Made by a program: the position numbers and the translations under genes. A stretch of 64,000 bases of DNA from Salminus brasiliensis (lineage: Eukaryota; Chordata; Actinopteri; Characiformes; Bryconidae), in assembly GCF_030463535.1 (NCBI RefSeq), contig NC_132881.1, positions 7,828,026 through 7,892,025 of the forward strand. The letters are read 5' to 3'. Shown in pieces: positions 1 through 12,755 of this stretch (positions within the stretch are counted from its first letter, which is position 1; each line of letters begins with the position of its first letter). The notes under the pieces were generated by a model that saw only the letters and a list, made by a program, of their open reading frames with translations, did no database searches and was not told the origin of the DNA.

Positions 1-678
1 GTCAGGTCCTCCTCCAAACTGTTAGATATTTTAGGTTTTAAATTAAAACATTTATGTTATTAATATTTACTGTAAAACCATTACATACTTCAATTTTGTA
101 ACTAAGTACAGTTATAAGCTTAAATCTGGATAGTCTAGAGCTTACAGGAATGTCCAGGACATTTTATATTTGGGGCTTTGAATGGGGCAAGAGCACATGT
201 ATAGCTGGTATGATTGATAGGCACCATCTACATTAATCATGTGTAGGACAAATCACATAATCTCTGTTTAGTACTTTGTATAGAATGCATGGCTACATAC
301 TGGCATTACTGTATTGGCTTCATATTTTGTCTATGATACCTAATACTGCAACTAAAAATAATATGACAGTTTTTTGTGCCCATATTGGTATAATATACTG
401 ATTAATGAACAGCTGTATATCTATACTCTGACAATCTGACAATGATATCTCAATTGTTTGTCAGCCCTACTTGTATGTAGCCATGTCCTGCTAGAGCTAA
501 ATGTACACTACCACTAGCATAACAGTGCAACTCCTACAGGGGCAAATAACCTATGAGTGCATATATACTACTGTATCACTTATCTAGTAGCCACACTGAG
601 GCTAGAATATATGATGTATGTGATGTAACTGACCCTTCTGCTCAATCTGGATTTCACTGATTTGCCCTTGTTTTTTAG
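1..678. other. Left-edge stretch, probable calpain intron
   Basis: This AT-rich stretch has no recognisable exon or repeat. It ends at a T-rich acceptor before the exon at 679, so it is most likely intron of the calpain gene that starts off the left edge. Confidence 0.4.
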
Positions 679-863
679 GATCGTTTCAGCAGTTGGACAA
701 AGAAGAGACCGGAGAAGTTGAGATGAACATAACTGAAGTAATTTCCATTTTACCATGGGCTTTTTAGACTGTAACTGTGCTTCTCATGTGCTGATTCATT
801 CTTCTGACACTTCTCCCTGTGTCTTTTTCTGTTTAGTGGCTGTACATTACCATGTGTGGTTGA
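679..863 (+). CDS. Calpain-type penta-EF-hand protein, last two coding exons (5' partial)
   Basis: Two exons are visible, 679-737 (59 nt, entering with two bases of a split codon) and 837-863 (27 nt with TGA at 861-863). Both have proper sites: ttttttag before the first, GAA|gtaatt after it, and gtttag before the second. Read together they give a C-terminus with QLDKEETGEVEMNI followed by EWLYITMCG. This is the shape of the last EF-hand and terminal W-L-x-x-T-M segment of classical calpain large subunits, calcium-activated cytosolic cysteine proteases whose penta-EF domain also mediates pairing with the small subunit. The loop starts with Asp and has Glu, Thr and Gly in place, but as in other calpains the fifth EF-hand is expected to serve dimerisation rather than calcium binding. 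The catalytic domains are off the window. In human, CAPN11 lies close to MRPL14, which makes a CAPN11/CAPN1-like gene plausible; the exact paralogue cannot be decided from 28 residues. Confidence 0.72.
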
Positions 864-1860
864 AGAGGACAGACAGAGTCTTCGTCAACGCAGCAGAAAA
901 ATGCCAGAGTTCTGTGAAAGTGCCTCACTGCTGAAGCCATAAGCCTTGAAGCGGTGCTGTATTCTCTATGCAGTCATCGCATCTCCTTTACCTCCAACAA
1001 GCGAACAATTATGTAATTTAAACTCTCATACACTGAGTTGCCAGATTATTAGGTCCTCTACCTTCTACTTACACTTACTCGACATTCGTATCTGAAACCC
1101 AGACCATATATGTGCACTTTGTAGGTATATAATTGACTGACATTAGCCCATCTGTTGCTGGACAGTTTGGCAGCTCCCACTTTACCTTATTAAAAGAAAT
1201 TACCATATGACCACTGCTGAAGAGATATTAATTGGGTGGTGATATAGTAAGTACACAGTAACACTGCTGTGGTTTTTACACTGTGGCTGTGGTTTTTACA
1301 CATCTCAGTGTCACTGTTGGGTTGAGAATAGTCTACCTACCACATATATCTAGCCAGTAGTGGTCCTATGGTCAGAGACTGGTTACTGATGGTCCACTAC
1401 CACCATTTGATCTATTTATATCGATGGAAAGGGTAGAGGGTGGCTAAAAGAAACTGTGACCGCGACAGATGGGCTGCAGACAGTAACTATTTATCTACAA
1501 AATGCACCTAAACAACTGAAATCCAAAGTTTGGAATGTTTTCAGTAAACAAAACATTTATTTTCCAATTAACGTATAAAATTATTCAAATATTACATGTT
1601 TTAAAAAATTGTTTTGAAGCTGAAAAAATATATCTTACGCAAAATACCCAGAATAATGAAGTTTATAGATATTTTAAATAATTAAGCTATTATTTTCAGC
1701 TATAAATAAATAGTATTCAGAATATCATATCTGTTTCAAGGGTGCTGATCAAATTCCATGTCAGAAAACCTGACAGAAACAACAGAAAATTACAAGATGT
1801 TATTTACCTTTTTACTACTAGTTCCCAAAATACTTAATAATACATATTATTGAATAAAGA
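864..1860 (+). other. Probable 3' UTR of the calpain gene
   Basis: Sequence after the TGA at 861-863 has no further long frame. The first clean AATAAA on this strand is at 1853-1858, so the 3' UTR may run that far and contain the transposon remnant at 1145-1475. An earlier variant polyadenylation signal cannot be excluded. Confidence 0.3.
1145..1475. mobile_element. Non-autonomous DNA transposon with imperfect terminal inverted repeats
   Basis: The left end reads agcccatctgttgctgg. The right end, read on the other strand, starts agcccatctgtcgcgg, and both continue into a CAGTTT-like block, giving inverted ends of about 25 bp around a 331-bp element without coding capacity. The interior has a duplicated tgtggtttttacac motif (near 1270-1300). 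I recognise the end sequence from a very common teleost repeat family. A truncated copy of the same end is at 15833-15873. Confidence 0.6.
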
Positions 1861-3202
1861 GTCAAAATATAAATACCTGGCATGTAGTTTAAAGTTAAAT
1901 CTATTTAAATATTTCAACTGAAAAAAAAAAGTATTGATATTAATAATTATTTCCAATCTTTTGAACAGTCATGTATATGCTAAGTATGCCTGATAAAATG
2001 GCAAGTAAGTGTAGGTAAGTTCTATGTATATAAAATCTGGCATCTTCGTGTATGGTGTCACTCAGCCATAATTCTGTGTGAGTGGTGGGAAATTCCAGTC
2101 ACTGAACTGTACACTGTGATACAGTGATATGGGCAGCAATGACTGGACTTGGCCTCCCTTACTGTACACTGATCAATTCTGTTCTTTGCCGTCTCGGTTT
2201 TTATGCTTTATCATGCCACAAATTAGGTACATGTCCACAGATGTCTTGTTTGAAACCTGATTTGGCTGTGGTCAGGTCTTTAAGGTGACAGGCATGGAAT
2301 AAGTGCCAGTAGTGAACTTAGAGTTTTACATTTGACTGATGAAGAAAGAGCCTGCTTGCATGTTTTAGCTAGAAGTGAGCCATTGCACATTATAACACTG
2401 AAATCACTAACATAGTTGTCACTATGGAGCCTGTTAGATGTGAAATACTGTATATATAAATATATATTTGTCATATATCTCTAATAACTGTAGCTGTGGG
2501 AAAATAAAAACAAATGCTAATTTGTGTCCCAATGATATTACATTTACAAACAGGTATGTTTGGTAAAACAGGTAAACAGCATTGTAGACATGTCTTTCAA
2601 CATGTCAGAGAAATAACATAGAACCTCTCTGCACTTAGAAAACCTGAAGCTGATCCAAGCCTTCTATGAGCCCACTACACTTGGCTTTGCAATATAATCA
2701 TTCAAGTGCTATTTTTGTATTTATGTGCATATTTATTTAACTTACTTTTTGATCTCATGCTTGCCACATGTATTTTTTTGCAAATTATTAATACTATAAT
2801 AATTAAAAGTTGCAGTTGTAGGATCCCACTACATTCACTTGAAATTTATAAACATAAACATTATTTGGACACATTTATCATGATTTCTAGTACAGAATTG
2901 ACATTGCAGTTGCAGGCTTCCACTACATAGGCTCTGCCATTGCCTGGACACATTCTACCTGCTGAAATATTTGTAATATTTTACGTCACATATTTATCCG
3001 AATTTCCTAAAGATTGACTAAATGTAAACCAGTAAACTATTACAATGTTCTTAATGTGAAAAGCAGATTCTAGTCATCATATTTTATATAGCTATCAGCC
3101 AATTATTATAATTTATATTTATAAAATATATTTTTTAGAATGGCACCCAAATCAGGAAAATCACCCTTAAGCCATTAGGGGACATCATGAAATCAGCTTT
3201 TT
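1861..3202. other. Intergenic AT-rich stretch between calpain and mrpl14 3' ends
   Basis: No gene or repeat is recognised. Short open frames near 2280-2930 have no protein-like composition or supporting splice sites. Confidence 0.4.
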
Positions 3203-3208
3203 TTTATT
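3203..3208 (-). promoter_or_regulatory. mrpl14: mrpl14 polyadenylation signal
   Basis: TTTATT on the plus strand reads AATAAA on the minus strand, about 92 nt downstream of the mrpl14 stop codon. It is the first such hexamer after the stop. Confidence 0.6.
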
Positions 3209-3299
3209 ATTACAACAAATACTTTTATAAGCAACTACAAAAACAAATGGTGGTGAAGGTTCCCAGTGCCGTCTCCAGCAATAGCGCACAATGCAAAAC

Positions 3300-3666
3300 C
3301 TAAACAAATCGTTGAGCAATAGCTAATACTTTGGAATAATCCCCCTCCCTACTGCGCAAGTGTGTAGGTATAGGAGCCTTAATCCTCGTTCCTGTGGGGT
3401 TCCCATTCTCTTCTAACAAAACTACGTTGTTTGAATCGAAGCGAGCCGTCATTCTCTTTCCGGGCATTTTGTGTCCCACGATCAATGCTTTCTTTTTCTG
3501 TCCCTTGATGGCCAGCAAGACCATATCGCCAACTTTCCCCACGTTGTTCTTGGTGTATACATGAATAACTTTAGGAGGCCGGTGGTAGGGAGTGTTTCCC
3601 AGAGAGCTGTTGTCGACCACCCTTACTCGAGTTAACTTCTGAATAGCTGCCGCTGCTGCTGACACA
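3300..3666 (-). CDS. mrpl14: mrpl14 last coding exon
   Basis: Acceptor tttttttcag precedes 3666. The exon supplies the third base of a Ser codon, then residues 27-147 containing the whole uL14 fold, ending at TAG. Confidence 0.95.
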
Positions 3667-3934
3667 CTGAAAAAAACAGGAATATCTTGTGATCCAAATT
3701 CAACAGAACCCAGAAGTACACATAACAGAGAGCCTTTCCGAAGCTTCGCAACAAAATGCAAAGCAGATCAAATGTTTCTGCATTCGTTAATACAGATTAC
3801 AGCTGTGATATCAATGGAGCTTTATTTTAACTATCAACACCTCACTTAATATTTTACCTGAAAGACCTGCAGTGTGCTGCTGCTGCTGCTGCTGCTACTA
3901 CTGGTATCTTGGGAAGCATCAAGGAAAAGGCCAT
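3300..3934 (-). CDS. mrpl14: Mitochondrial large ribosomal subunit protein uL14m (MRPL14)
   Basis: Structural protein of the large subunit of the mitochondrial ribosome, on the subunit interface, where the family also receives the ribosome-silencing factor. Coding exons are 3858-3934 (77 nt, ATG at 3934-3932) and 3300-3666 (367 nt, TAG at 3302-3300). Splicing joins AG to T and gives 147 residues, close to the 145 of human. From about residue 35 the protein matches the family throughout: [60 protein letters not shown] and the C-terminal [11 protein letters not shown]. The first ~30 residues have no acidic residue and include a seven-alanine run, as expected for a mitochondrial import presequence. 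The start is in good context (purine at -3, G at +4). An unspliced reading through the intron would give a different N-terminus (ATG at 3761) and is rejected because the spliced form restores the usual length and presequence. Confidence 0.95.
3858..3934 (-). CDS. mrpl14: mrpl14 first coding exon (import presequence)
   Basis: It codes for the first 25 residues plus two bases, beginning [11 protein letters not shown], and ends in CAG|gtaaaa. The (GCA)n tract on the coding strand makes the polyalanine run. A splice acceptor tttctcag lies 12 nt before the ATG, so the exon probably begins near 3946 and a separate 5' UTR exon lies upstream. Confidence 0.88.
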
Positions 3935-4279
3935 GTTGATCTGCTGAGAAACACATTCAAATATATTACCAAAAATTATAAAGACTGCACCAAAAATCTC
4001 TACTTTCCTGAATAACACAAATATGGTCTCAGCTGGAAGAGCACCTGGAATCCTATCAGGGCAATCTTTTCAGTTTGTCAGCTTTATCATTTTACTAACA
4101 ATAACGATGACTGGAACCATATATGAAGCATGAAGAAAATAAAGTTGGCACACAGGCAATAAATTTAGCTTCAACTACTAACCATCAGCATATCTGGCTC
4201 TTATCATTTTGTCCCTACTTTTCCTTACATGGTCTGTAAACAGTGCTCTTAAATGACCTACACACCGATTAAAAGATGT

Positions 4280-4516
4280 GGTGGCTGGTGTGGTGCAACA
4301 GATAACACCACTACCTGTCAGTGAGCTACCACACCATGTGGGAGACTGGGGTTCGATTCCTGGTCTGGGTGACTATGCTGTGCTGTGCTGCGCTACACCA
4401 ATAAGAGTCCTTGGGCAAGACTCCCAACACCACACTGACCCACCTCTGTAATACGAGTAACCTTGTAAGTCACTCTGGATAAGAGCGTCAGCTAAATGCC
4501 ATAAATGTAAATGTAA
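4280..4516 (+). mobile_element. tRNA-derived SINE with L2-type tail
   Basis: The 5' part looks like a tRNA: an A-box-like segment near 4288 and a B box GGTTCGATTCC near 4350. The 3' part ends in the tail ctctggataagagcgtcagc then taaatgccataaatgtaaat, the tail shared with teleost L2-type LINEs. It sits in the mrpl14 intron, antisense to that gene. A second copy is at 63086-63313. Confidence 0.8.
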
Positions 4517-5261
4517 TGTGGGCTTAAGGCAACTGCAGCTGATTCAATTCATATATTTGGACAAAGCCCTCAGATGTATGTGATTATTTTCTCATTTGAA
4601 GTGGCTGGTGGTCTTGCTGTTTATGTCTTATCTGCAGATGAAAGCAAGCTATGAGCCCAGAGACCAAGGGCCCTGGAAATCAAGCACCGGCCCAGTCAGT
4701 AATGCATCTCTGGTAATCACATATACAGATATTTATTCATTAAATATAAATTCTATATTAAGGTCTTTGCCACCAGCACACAGACTTCACTATCTGATCT
4801 AACTACTGATGAACTACTAATGACTGACAGGTGCATTTTGGTGTCAATTTTCCTTTCAAAGAATCATTAATTACTACAGTTTAGTGTTCCCATAAAATGT
4901 ATGAATACCCTACGTTGCCCACCTTGCAGGGATCTGTCAGTGCACTAGGGGTGACTGGCAAAGGCAGACGTGCAGAGCAGGAGGGTTTCCAGGACTACTT
5001 ACAATTTCTTGCTTAGAAAAGCAGTGTTTTTTTTTTTTATATGTGGACAAAAAACATGTACAATATGTAAATATACAAATTAATCACGATATTAGTTATT
5101 GCACAGCTCGTGATAAACAGACGTAGCCAGCTAGCAGAGCAAGCCAGCCTAACTAGTGTTAGCTAAGCTATCCTAGCTAGTGAACTTGACCGCTGGACCC
5201 AGAGGACACCACAAACACCCCGAATCGCCCTCGTTACCATATAAATAAAGACCTCATTTAC

Positions 5262-5397
5262 CAGCTAGCTAGTTGTTTTCCCCGTCCAAGTCAAACACAG
5301 GACCGGAGATTTCCCATGTCACGTTGTGCTTCTTCGCCCCAGTGGTCACGTCAATGTGAACCCTGTAGAGGAACAGCCCTCCGCTCACTGGCCGCCA

Positions 5398-5398
<1 letters not shown>
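5262..5398 (-). other. mrpl14: Probable mrpl14 noncoding first exon and promoter
   Basis: On the minus strand a GC-richer block ends in a good donor, CTG|gtaaat, at 5262/5261, and the first coding exon of mrpl14 has an acceptor just before its ATG. The transcription start is not visible, so the right boundary is a guess. An upstream ATG in CCATTC context near 5396 opens a 15-codon frame. A second frame of about 44 codons without a start crosses the same block. Evidence is limited to position, base composition and the donor. Confidence 0.4.
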
Positions 5399-6825
<1,427 letters not shown>

Positions 6826-9685
6826 TTATGTTGAACATTGGCCATTTAAAAAAAAAATTATGGAGCATTTTGACTTCAACAAAGGACAAAACTGAACTTG
6901 TCTAAGACCATCACTTGACTGGAACCATATAACTATGAGTAAATAACTAAATACAATAAGTGTAGCTGTGACCTATTAAATCCAGAGTCATAAATGCCAG
7001 AATAATCATGAGCATATTAAAGTTACATATATTTTCCATTGTTATTTTATTATTATGAGAGTTTTACCACTGTGCCCAGACAATACAGCAGCCCGCATAG
7101 TAGCTCAGTAAAGTGCTTAGCCTGTACCAGAGCTGCAGTGGTGCCCATCACCCAGAGTTTGTAGGTGTAGTAGTGTTACCACAGATTCCTAGAACAGTCA
7201 TTACTTATCAATCAAGCAGCAGTGCTGTGACTGAGGACCTCCTCGGTGCTTCATTGATTCTGGAATGATCCAGAGTGTTTCTCAATACCAAGAATGCAAA
7301 GAATGGAGTTACTTTGCAAGAAAGAACTTGCATAAAATGGAGGAGACACCTTCTGAAAAGAGATTGAGGTGTTAAATCTCAATCATCAGAGCTGTCTCTT
7401 GAAGAAAGTTGAAGAAAATACACCAAATGAAAGGTCTCAGTGACTGGGTTGCTTCTTTTTTATTTATTTCAGATGTAAAGACACTCTTTGGGCAAATATT
7501 ATACTTAATTAAATGAGGAATTTGTTATGAACTGGAGATATAAGATTTCATGGGAACATGTGTGTATTCTTGCTGTAACATTGGGAACCTCTGGGAAAGG
7601 CTCCAAAGCATCTCAAAACATATTTCTAGACAGAGAAAAGGCCTCTACCCTCGCCAAACCACAACTCTTATACACCTCTAAGCTGCCAAATATTATTGGG
7701 CATGGTTTGGAACACTTAGTTTTGCTGAGAGGAACTGTGAAGCATGGTGGAGGCTGTATTGCCTCCCAAGGCCCTGGGAACCTTATTTGGTTGCCTGACC
7801 TTTACAGTGACCTTTACAGTTTCTGATGACTTACACAGTGGCATTTTTTCTTTGCAATCCTGTCAGTTGTCTAAACAACCACTAAACAGCAAAGAGCAGT
7901 GTGGATGGTACATTAGCATAGTTACAGCCTGAGCAGCCCATGGTAAAACAGAAATGACCGCGTTTATGTTCATCTCAACATCTCCTGTGCCGTCTCTGCT
8001 GGAATGAATCTAAAAGCAAGGGCAGATGGGTGAAACCCACAGTGCCCAGCCGGGAGGAGTTACATAAACAAACCGTACTATTACAGGGTTAATTCCCTCT
8101 CAGAAGACAGAACCTTTCTTTTACAGACTGTTTCCCAGCCTTCCCTGATTGGTAACAAATGTCTGCTCATAGTTAGGCATGCCTGCCCCCTACAGGCTGT
8201 CTATATATATTTTTTTTAAACAGACATACAGTACATGTACATGTACAGTGCATGTCTGTTTACAGGCCCCATATAATAGAAAACATAATTTCTTCATTTT
8301 TTAAACATTTCATATTCTTTATAAACATAGATATGGGGTTTAGATGCACCATTCACCCACCACACACTTTTAAATATCCCAGATAGTCAAACTAGGCTGC
8401 AAGAACAGCTAATGTTGAATCCAGTGTTTGCCTGATAAGTCTACATCGGTTAAGCTCCATTGTTTACGCAGGCCCAGACTTAATGGATAAGACACACACA
8501 GGACAGCCAAATATCAGGCACAGTAATAAAAAACAGCAGAGTGAGTTAGCATCAATGGCCAAACCAGAATTCTCCAGTTACAGTCAACAAAGCTGTCTGC
8601 ACCAGGTGTGATAGACAGAGCATTAGAAATGGACCTTTCATAGGAATCCACCTTTGCCACAAGTCAGTTTGTGACCCAAGTTCTGCGGGTGGGCCCTCCT
8701 AACTCTTAACTTCAGATTCAGAAGGAAACAAATGTGACGTGGCTTTTTGATAATATCTGCCTAATTTACACTCAGTACACCTTCTAGACCCCAGATGGCT
8801 TCCTCAGCAGGCACAGAGATGCCACTAGGTGAGCAGCTGGCACACTCAGCATGACTATAGCATGAATACGACCCAGGAACAAGAGGCTGGTACGGGCTGT
8901 CATCTCCCAGCCTAGTCAGAAGGATGGCCACTCTGCACCCTTCAGTGGAAGGCCTCAGCTCGGGGGTGGGGGTTGAAATGGGGCCACCAGGGCACTCCTA
9001 GGGAAGGATCTTTTACTGGTGCTGAAGGAGGGTGTCTTCTTGTTTCTTGTTACATCTACAGTCCACACCGGAAACAGAATGGTCCTGATGATTATCCACA
9101 TAATAGCATTAGCACATATAGCATTGTTCCTCATTCTTACTCATAACAATAGTGGAACCCCTTTTTGGTGCTGTATAGTCATATTTTTCATCATAATCAA
9201 TAATATGATCAAATAGTTTTAGTGATATGCTTGTATAGAAGCTTTAAAAGAAACATTGAAGAACCTGTTTTTCCTTTAATAAATACATTTGTTACCAGAC
9301 GCACACACAAACACATGGCACCCAATTCATAGAAATTCATAGATTCTCTGATTCCTTCCATCACTGACTACCCCCCTGCCCAGAGCCTGTTAATGCCACT
9401 CTGTATTTTACTGTAATATCGTTGTTATTGAGCTGTTGTTGTTACAATTATAATCAATAATCATTTTTATCCACACAGCATGTTTCATACAAAAATGTTT
9501 TACAGAGTGCTATAAAAGAATAAGAGTGATAATAAACAGTGTTAATTAAACATGCAAGAAACTGGCAAGACTAAGAAGACATAAGAATAAAAGTAAGGTA
9601 GAATGAAAATAAACAGAAAATCTAACTACAAAATATTCATTTAATATTACAATAATTTAATACATAAACAGGAGTAACATGAAAA
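6826..9685. other. Intergenic region between mrpl14 and lrrfip2
   Basis: No gene is supported. At 7440-7800 a stretch with gtgaagcatggtggagg resembles decayed Tc1/mariner transposase coding sequence, but I could not follow a frame through it. Near 8221-8258 there is an imperfect palindrome around tacatgtacatgtaca. The rest looks unremarkable. Confidence 0.4.
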
Positions 9686-10030
9686 GCAATAATATCAATA
9701 AAAGTAAGTAGAATCAGAGAACTCATTGAGGTTATAATAATATGAAACTGTAAAATGAGTATAAATCCAAAGTAAAATGAAAATAAAATAAAAAATATTT
9801 TTCTTTTAGGTTTATGGCTATCTAATAATAAGCAATTAATTTAATAGCATTCATCAAACGTAACATAATAATAACGTAATAATATTGAACTGTACAATTA
9901 AAATAAAAATGGTCAAATAAACTAAAAGGGAAATTAATACAAATAATAATAGTAATAATAAATAATAATAAAATGTAATTAATTATAAAAGCAACAATAT
10001 ATAATGTTAGTAATCAATGTAAGTAAAAGA
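9686..10030. repeat. Diverged copy of the ~525-bp repeat found in lrrfip2 intron 1
   Basis: Segments such as gaatcagagaa, ataatatgaaactgtaaaat, gagtataaa, attgaactgtacaatta, aaatggtcaaataaa and aaaatgtaattaattata occur in the same order as in 11716-12020, with small indels and substitutions. The copy lies on the other side of lrrfip2 exon 1 from the tandem array. Confidence 0.75.
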
Positions 10031-10089
10031 CAAATTTTTTAAAGTATATTATCAGATGAATTAACAATTTATTAAACCAATAATATGAA

Positions 10090-10518
10090 TTATTATTATT
10101 ATTATTATTATTATTATGCACTTTTTCCTTGTGGTCACTAAACTCAGCGTCCGTTTTCTTATCACTCCGGAGGCATTTGTTCCCACAAAAAGCTGAATGA
10201 CCACACACACACACACACACACACTTCCGGGACAAACTGGGTATCTTTCCCTGGCATCTGAGGAGAGCCTGTGTGAGGAAGGAGGAGGAAGAGGAGGAGG
10301 AGGAGGAGGATCTCCTGCACAGACATGTTCAGCAACCCCTTCAGTGAGGAGTCCCAGTAAAACAAGCGGTCCCCTCCACACTGGGAGCACCCTGAAGACC
10401 CCAGGACTGGACTTTTTTTGGAAGAGGAGTGTGACGTGACGAGCAGTGTCAATTTCTGCTGTCCCACAAACCCTACACACACCCCACCCCACCCCACCCC
10501 ACACACACACACACACAC
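10090..10518. repeat. Cluster of simple repeats upstream of lrrfip2 exon 1
   Basis: In order: (ATT)n at 10090-10117, (CA)n at 10202-10224, (GGA)n at 10277-10310, (CCCCA)n at 10482-10502 and (AC)n to 10518. Several long open frames here are artefacts of these repeats. Confidence 0.85.
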
Positions 10519-10705
10519 GGCGCTGTTGGAGCGAATAGGCCAGTAGCGTCAGCTAGCCAGGTCGCTAGCTAGCTGTTTCAGGCAGCGCTAGTCTGAACCG
10601 CTCTGGCCGCGGCGGTCTTTGTGGGATTTGGGGTGACACTGCGCTTTTCAGGACAACCCTGGACTTGGGACTTAACCGTGTGATTCAGCAGGAGTTTGAG
10701 AAAAG
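10519..10705 (+). other. lrrfip2: lrrfip2 noncoding first exon and core promoter region
   Basis: This is the most GC-rich block of the window, with CpG sites (ggccgcggcggtc near 10603) and a splice donor AAAAG|gtaaat at 10705/10706. The first coding exon starts 10.6 kb further on with an untranslated leader. No ATG occurs between about 10519 and the donor, so this exon would be pure 5' UTR. The exact transcription start is not visible. Confidence 0.55.
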
Positions 10706-10794
10706 GTAAATGCTCTACTTTGGACCGTCTTGGAAGCTCTAAAGTAAGTAGAAGTCCTGGAAGTGGGCGGCGGTAATGGGTTTAGGGCGGCATT

Positions 10795-10939
10795 GGTGGC
10801 GGATCCAGGTCCATGGAGTAGAAATCCACCCCAGGATTGTGTTCCAACCGCCTGGGCAGCGCTGCGCTGCAGCGCTGCCCAGGCGGTTGGAACACAATCC
10901 TGGGGTGGATTTCTACTCCATGGACCTGGATCCGCCACC
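10795..10939. repeat. Perfect palindrome, 71-bp arms, 3-bp spacer
   Basis: Left arm 10795-10865 is the exact reverse complement of right arm 10869-10939; spacer gct at 10866-10868. The arms contain ggatccaggtccatggagta and its complement. It lies 89 bp after the exon 1 donor of lrrfip2. Overlapping open frames on both strands are consequences of the palindrome. Confidence 0.97.
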
Positions 10940-11520
10940 TCTACGGAGCGGCATGGAAAACCGAGCTGGCTAGCGTCTCTGCTTTTTTTAACGTAGCCAC
11001 CTTACTTCATAGTCTTCCTTAGCTCAGCCAGCTAGCTCTATTTATATTCCAGCTGCTGTGACTAAGCTAGGTTAGCTCACCGTGTGGTTTAAAACCCCAT
11101 CGGCTGACACAGCCAGTAGTCATGTTGTTATTTCAGTCCGGGTTGGGCCGGGTGGTGAAGTCCTTCCTCAAGAGCTGCCTGGTTTTCCAAACGAGTCCCA
11201 GGGAAGCGGCAGAAATGCTAGCCTGCTATATTTAGCCTGCCTTGTCCCGCAGAGACAGTTGTCTCTGACATGTCAAGTTATTTTCTAAAAAGTTCCCTCA
11301 TAAATACATTAAATTCGGCCCGTTTCTGAATAAACCGGGTCCGGTTAGTTAGGCGGAACCAGCAGCGGTTTCTCTTATGACAGGACACTATAGGGTGAAC
11401 ACTGGAGCTAGTTAACTAATGGAGACCCCTATAAAACTTCCACAGAAGACTTTTTAATATAATAATAATAATAATAATAATAGAAAAATAAGAATAAAAA
11501 ATAAGGCATTATTTAATTAA

Positions 11521-12755
11521 CCCTTTAAAGCCAAGTGTGTTATATTTAATTCCATATTTGAGTTGGCCATCTGTTGTTTTGAGGCCTCTGCAACATCAGT
11601 GTAATTATTAATAATAAAAATTAAAATTAAAATGATGATGAATTACCTCAAATAATATTTATATAAAATTGTTACATTTTTAAAAATATTTGGCAGTGAC
11701 AAATATTTTTATAATATCAATAAAAGTACGTAGAATCAGAGAAATCGTTGAGTTTATAATAATATGAAACTGTAAAATGAGTATAAACATAAAGTAAAAT
11801 GAAAATAAAATTAACAAAATATTTTTGCAATTAATTTAATGATAAATGTAACATGGAAATGCGAGTTTATAATAATATTGAACTGTACAATTAAAGTAAA
11901 AATGGTCAAATAAAATAAAAGGGAAATTAAATAGGGAAATTAATCTACTACTACTACTACTACTACTAATAATAATAAAATGTAATTAATTATAAAAGAT
12001 ACAAACTATAATGTTAGTAATCAAAGAATAAAAAAAGGTATTAATTAATTAACCCTTTAAAGCCAAGTGTGTTATATTTAATTCCATATTTGAGTTGGCC
12101 ATCTGTTGTTTTGAGGCCTCTGCAACATCAACTTCAGTGTAATTATTAAAATAAAAAAAATTAAATGATGATGAATTACCTCAAATAATATTTATATAAA
12201 ATTGTTACATTTTTAAAAATATTTGGCAGTGACAAATATTTTTATAATATCAATTAAAGTACGTAGAATCAGAGAAATCGTTGAGTTTATAATAATATGA
12301 AACTGTAAAATGAGTATAAACATAAAGTAAAATGAAAATAAAATTAACAAAATATTTTTGCAGTTGATTTAATGATAAACGTAACATGGAAATGCGAGTT
12401 TATAATAATATTGAACTGTACAATTAAAGTAAAAATGGTCAAATAAAATAAAAGGGAATTGAATAGGGAAATTAATACTACTACTACTAATAATAATAAT
12501 AAAATGTAATTAATTATAAAAGATACAAACTATAATGTTAGTAATCAAAGAATAAAAAAAGGTATTAATTAATTAACCCTTTAAAGCCAAGTGTATTATA
12601 TTTAATTCCATATTTGAGTTGGCCATCTGTTGTTTTGCGGCCTCTGCAACATCAACTTCAGTGTAATTATTAAAATAAAAAAATTAAAATGATGATGAAT
12701 TACCTCAAATAGTATTTCTATAAAATTGTTACATTTTTAAAAATATTTGGCAGTT
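11521..12755. repeat. Tandem repeat, ~525-bp unit, 2.3 copies
   Basis: Units start at ccctttaaagccaag: 11521, 12053 and 12577 (periods 532 and 524). The third copy breaks off after atatttggcag near 12750. Copies are almost identical apart from CTA/TAA trinucleotide runs and single bases. Confidence 0.92.

Noticed and set aside
4280-4516. tRNA gene
   Set aside because: The A- and B-box-like segments are there, but the cloverleaf is not complete and the sequence continues into an L2-type tail; a second copy at 63086 has the same tail, so it is a SINE.
7440-7800. Tc1 transposase gene
   Set aside because: Only a short gaagcatggtggagg-type block is suggestive; inverted ends and a transposase frame are not found, so it is mentioned only as a possible remnant.
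10014-10518. Overlapping open frames of 73 to 151 codons on both strands
   Set aside because: They are translated CA, GGA, CCCCA and ATT microsatellites (Val-Cys, Thr-His, Pro and Ile runs).
10672-11022. Four open frames with nearly the same protein on both strands
   Set aside because: They are produced by the perfect palindrome at 10795-10939; no splice or start evidence.
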